From NCBI RefSeq assembly GCF_020329485.1, contig NZ_JAGKJI010000002.1, positions 124,001 to 188,000 on the forward strand: DNA of 64,000 nucleotides, in the 5' to 3' direction. Below are positions 61,165 to 64,000 of the stretch, in pieces (the stretch's first letter is position 1; each line of letters opens with the position of its first letter). A model generated the notes under the pieces. The model had not been told where the DNA came from. It saw nothing but the letters and a program-made list of their open reading frames with translations, and made no database searches. Both the position numbers and the translations under genes were made by a program. This stretch comes from Bradyrhizobium cenepequi. GTDB taxonomy: Bacteria > Pseudomonadota > Alphaproteobacteria > Rhizobiales > Xanthobacteraceae.

Positions 61165-63237
61165 ATGAGCGGACCATCCGATTATCAGCCGACCAGCCCC
61201 GCTTTGAAGTGGATCGAACGGCGACTGCCGATCTTTGGCCTCATCCACTCCTCCTTCGTGGCCTATCCGACACCGCGCAACCTGAACTACTGGTGGACCT
61301 TCGGCGCCATCCTCTCGATGATGCTGGCGGTGCAGATCCTGACCGGCGTGATCCTGGCGATGCACTATACCCCGCATGCCGATCTCGCGTTCCGCTCGGT
61401 CGAGCTGATTATGCGCGACGTCAATTACGGCTGGATGTTGCGGTACATGCATGCCAGCGGCGCGTCGATGTTCTTCTTCGCCGTCTACATCCACATGTTC
61501 CGCGGCGTCTATTACGGGTCGTACAAGGAGCCGCGTGAGGTGCTGTGGATCCTTGGCGTCATCATCTACCTCCTGATGATGGCGACCGGCTTCTTGGGCT
61601 ACGCACTACCGTGGGGTCAGATGAGCTTCTGGGGCGCCACCGTCATCACCAATCTGTTCTCCGCCGTGCCCTATTTCGGCGAGAGCATCGTGACGCTGTT
61701 GTGGGGCGGTTACGCTGTCGGCAACCCGACGCTGAACCGCTTCTTCTCGCTGCACTATCTCTTGCCCTTCGTGATCGCCGGCGTGGTCGTGCTGCATGTC
61801 TGGGCGCTGCATGTGGCGGGCCAGAACAATCCGGCCGGCGTCGAGGCCAAGACCGAGAAGGACACGGTCGCCTTCACGCCCTACGCGACGATCAAGGATC
61901 TGTTCGGCGTCTCCTGCTTTCTGATCTTCTTCGCCTGGTTCATCTTCTACATGCCGAACTATCTGATGGAGGCCGACAACTACATTCCGGCCAATCCCGG
62001 CGTGACGCCGGCGCATATCGTGCCGGAATGGTATTACCTGCCGTTCTACGCCATCCTGCGTTCGATCCCGAACAAGCTCGCCGGCGTGATGGCGATGTTC
62101 TCGGCGATCCTTGTGCTGGCCTTCCTGCCCTGGCTCGACAGCGCCAAGACCAGGTCGTCGAAGTATCGTCCGCTGGCCAAACAGTTCTTCTGGATGTTCG
62201 TCGTCGTCTGCATCCTGCTCGGCTATCTCGGCGCGCAGCCGCCGGAGGGCATCTATGTGATCGCTGGCCGCATCCTGACGGTCTGCTATTTCGCGTACTT
62301 CCTGATCGTGCTGCCGCTGCTCTCTCGGATCGAGACGCCGAGGCCGGTGCCGAACTCGATCGCCGACGATGTGCTGGCGAAGACCGGCAGCAAGGCCGCA
62401 CCGATGGTCTCGACCGTGATCGCGATCATGGTTGCGGGCGGGCTCTTGGTCGGCGGTGCGCAAAGCGCCAAGGCCGAGGAGGGCCAGGCGTCGCCGCCGG
62501 CGCAGAAATGGTCGTTCTCAGGCCCTTTTGGCACGTTTGACCGTGGCGCGGTGCAGCGCGGGTTGCAGGTCTACAAGGAGGTCTGCTCGACCTGCCACAG
62601 CCTGTCCTATGTCGCGTTCCGCAACCTCGCCGATGCCGGCGGGCCCGGCTATTCGCCGGCGCAGGCCGCTGCGTTCGCCTCCGAATACAAGATCAAGGAT
62701 GGCCCGAACGACCAGGGCGAGATGTTCGAGCGTCCGGGCCGGCCGGCCGACTACTTCCCGTCGCCGTTCCCGAACGAGCAGGCGGCGCGTGCGGCCAATG
62801 GTGGCGCGGCCCCGCCGGACCTGTCGCTGATCACGAAGGCCCGTTCCTACAAGCGCGGCTTCCCCTGGTTCGTCTTCGACTTCTTCACCCAGTACCAGGA
62901 GCAGGGCCCGGATTACGTCATGGCGATCCTGGAAGGCTTCGAGGAGAATCCGCCGGCCGGCGTGACCATTCCCGAGGGCTCCTACTACAACAAGTATTTC
63001 CCGGGCCATGCCATCAAGATGCCGAAGCCGCTGAGCGACGGCCAGGTCACCTATAGCGATGGTTCGCCGACCACGGTCGCGCAATACGCCCACGACGTCA
63101 CGACCTTCCTGATGTGGACTGCGGAACCGCATATGGAAGCGCGCAAGCGGCTCGGGCTTCAGGTATTCGTATTCCTGATCCTGTTCTCGATTTTGATGTA
63201 TTTCACCAAGAAGAAAGTCTGGGCCAACGCGCACTGA
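61165..63237 (+). CDS. fbcH: Cytochrome b / cytochrome c1 fusion protein of the bc1 complex
   Basis: This 690-residue precursor is cytochrome b (about 1-415, eight or more spans with [13 protein letters not shown] and [20 protein letters not shown]) joined to cytochrome c1. In Bradyrhizobium japonicum this fusion is cleaved into the two subunits; a signal-like segment ending AKA at 435-437 marks the likely site. Cytochrome c1 has the heme motif CSTCH (474-478) and a C-terminal membrane anchor. The ATG at 61165 has AGGA eight bases upstream. It forms an operon with fbcF and ends at a strong terminator. Confidence 0.95.
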   Translation: MSGPSDYQPTSPALKWIERRLPIFGLIHSSFVAYPTPRNLNYWWTFGAILSMMLAVQILTGVILAMHYTPHADLAFRSVELIMRDVNYGWMLRYMHASGASMFFFAVYIHMFRGVYYGSYKEPREVLWILGVIIYLLMMATGFLGYALPWGQMSFWGATVITNLFSAVPYFGESIVTLLWGGYAVGNPTLNRFFSLHYLLPFVIAGVVVLHVWALHVAGQNNPAGVEAKTEKDTVAFTPYATIKDLFGVSCFLIFFAWFIFYMPNYLMEADNYIPANPGVTPAHIVPEWYYLPFYAILRSIPNKLAGVMAMFSAILVLAFLPWLDSAKTRSSKYRPLAKQFFWMFVVVCILLGYLGAQPPEGIYVIAGRILTVCYFAYFLIVLPLLSRIETPRPVPNSIADDVLAKTGSKAAPMVSTVIAIMVAGGLLVGGAQSAKAEEGQASPPAQKWSFSGPFGTFDRGAVQRGLQVYKEVCSTCHSLSYVAFRNLADAGGPGYSPAQAAAFASEYKIKDGPNDQGEMFERPGRPADYFPSPFPNEQAARAANGGAAPPDLSLITKARSYKRGFPWFVFDFFTQYQEQGPDYVMAILEGFEENPPAGVTIPEGSYYNKYFPGHAIKMPKPLSDGQVTYSDGSPTTVAQYAHDVTTFLMWTAEPHMEARKRLGLQVFVFLILFSILMYFTKKKVWANAH

Positions 63238-63261
63238 TTGCGCTGTCGGCAACGTGAATTG

Positions 63262-63289
63262 AAAAAGCCCCCACGACGGGGGCTTTTTT
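63262..63289 (+). terminator. Terminator of the fbcFH operon
   Basis: AAAAAGCCCCC (63262-63272), ACGAC, GGGGGCTTTTTT (63278-63289) form a perfect stem with a T-run, 24 bases after the fbcH stop. The A-tract on the left makes it usable from both strands. Confidence 0.93.
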
Positions 63290-63364
63290 GTTGGCGCGAT
63301 TGCGTCGCACGCGTTGAGCCGTCACAATGGCGGTCAATCCCTCAGAAGCATCCCGGAGGAATTC

Positions 63365-64000
63365 ATGGGCACCACCATCACCTTCAAGCGTCCGGACGGA
63401 AAGGACGCAGGCGGTTATCTCGCCAACGCGTCGCGCGGCGATGCACCGGGCGTGGTCGTGATCCAGGAATGGTGGGGCTTGCAGGACCAGATCAAGGGCA
63501 TGTGCGACCGCTTCGCGCGGGCCGGCTTCGACGCGCTGGCGCCCGACCTCTACAAGGGTACGGTGGTGCCGTATCACGACACCGATGCTGCCGGTCGCGA
63601 GATGAACTCGCTCGACTTCATGGATGCAACCACGCAGACCGTGCGCGGCGCCGTGCAGTATCTGGCGCGGAACGGCGCCAAGGTCGGTCTCACCGGCTTC
63701 TGCCTCGGCGGCGCGGTGACCATCATCGGTGCTACCAAGATTCCGGAACTGACGGCCGGCGTCGCGTTCTATGGCATCCCGCCGGAGCAGGCGGCAAAGC
63801 CGGCCGACGTGAAGATCCCGCTGCAGGCGCATTTCGCCAACAAGGACGATTGGTGCACGCCGCAGGTGGTGGACGCCTTCGAGAAGGCCATGAAGGCCGC
63901 CGGCAAGTCGCTCGAGATTTTCCGCTATGACGCGGAGCACGCCTTCGCCAACGAGCAGCGCATGTCGGTGCATGACCGCGAGGCCGCCGAGCTTGCGTGG
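63365..64000 (+). CDS. Dienelactone hydrolase family protein (3' end outside window)
   Basis: The first 212 residues of an alpha/beta hydrolase are visible; the window ends before the stop codon. The nucleophile is cysteine C113 in GFCLGGAV, with E36 in QEWWGL and H192 in AEHAF, and an aspartate in NKDDWC, the arrangement of dienelactone hydrolase and its many relatives. The ATG at 63365 has GGAGGA seven bases upstream. Isolated from catabolic genes, it may act on a different ester or lactone. It probably lacks only a few residues at the end. Confidence 0.88.
   Translation, partial: MGTTITFKRPDGKDAGGYLANASRGDAPGVVVIQEWWGLQDQIKGMCDRFARAGFDALAPDLYKGTVVPYHDTDAAGREMNSLDFMDATTQTVRGAVQYLARNGAKVGLTGFCLGGAVTIIGATKIPELTAGVAFYGIPPEQAAKPADVKIPLQAHFANKDDWCTPQVVDAFEKAMKAAGKSLEIFRYDAEHAFANEQRMSVHDREAAELAW

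Overview
The window reads as chromosomal DNA of an alphaproteobacterium of the Bradyrhizobium/Nitrobacteraceae type. The evidence is high-GC coding sequence throughout, a Rieske gene followed by a fused cytochrome b/c1 gene (fbcFH) as described in Bradyrhizobium, a rhizobial-type glycerol ABC operon behind a GlpD-type dehydrogenase, and many short palindromic intergenic repeats typical of this group. I see no rRNA, tRNA, CRISPR array, prophage or insertion sequence. The genus call is inference from gene content and style.

Layout. 0.1-5.5 kb: an OmpA-like protein, a Met-rich exported peptide, a YcaQ/AlkZ-like protein, a histone-H1-like basic protein, a DUF2809 membrane protein and an ACS-type MFS permease. 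5.7-10.7 kb: an RND efflux pump (lipoprotein adaptor, AcrB-type pump, TetR regulator) with a probable operator at its promoter. 10.8-17.8 kb: a flavin reductase and a translationally coupled beta-oxidation operon (fadE, thiolase, fadJ-like, YciA-like thioesterase). 18.2-28.4 kb: a glycerol locus (GlpR-like regulator, glpD, two ABC ATPases, two permeases, DUF2160 protein, large binding protein) with a ParDE module between regulator and glpD. 28.6-34 kb: an Old Yellow Enzyme, a lytic transglycosylase, HtpX and several small proteins. 34-34.8 kb: a gene-free stretch holding a long rod-like hairpin element and repeats.

34.8-38.5 kb: a ScfR/RamB-type regulator divergent from a long isocitrate lyase gene, then a DUF4170 gene. 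38.6-43.4 kb: a metallophosphoesterase, a Nudix protein, a membrane protein/glycosyltransferase pair and a GNAT protein. 43.6-46.6 kb: a zinc-type TonB receptor and a DUF2946 protein behind a near-consensus Zur box. 46.8-53.6 kb: a tightly packed MoxR-DUF58-DUF4159-vWA operon. 53.8-56.6 kb: DUF1285, CoA pyrophosphatase, DUF6111 and CCA-adding enzyme genes with overlapping ends. 56.8-60.3 kb: a YodC-like protein with an acidic tail, a HAD hydrolase, hemF, queD, queE and trmL. 60.6-63.2 kb: the cytochrome bc1 operon. The window ends inside a dienelactone hydrolase gene.

Taken together the genes support growth on fatty acids, acetate (glyoxylate shunt) and glycerol, aerobic respiration, zinc uptake, envelope maintenance and tRNA modification. 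The observations most worth a second look are the asymmetric pair of glycerol ABC ATPases (one canonical and one degenerate ATP site predicted), the Zur-box DUF2946/TonB pair, the rod-like hairpin element at 34.4 kb, and a QueD-family protein that lacks the usual catalytic cysteine. I did not find a clearly unprecedented system.
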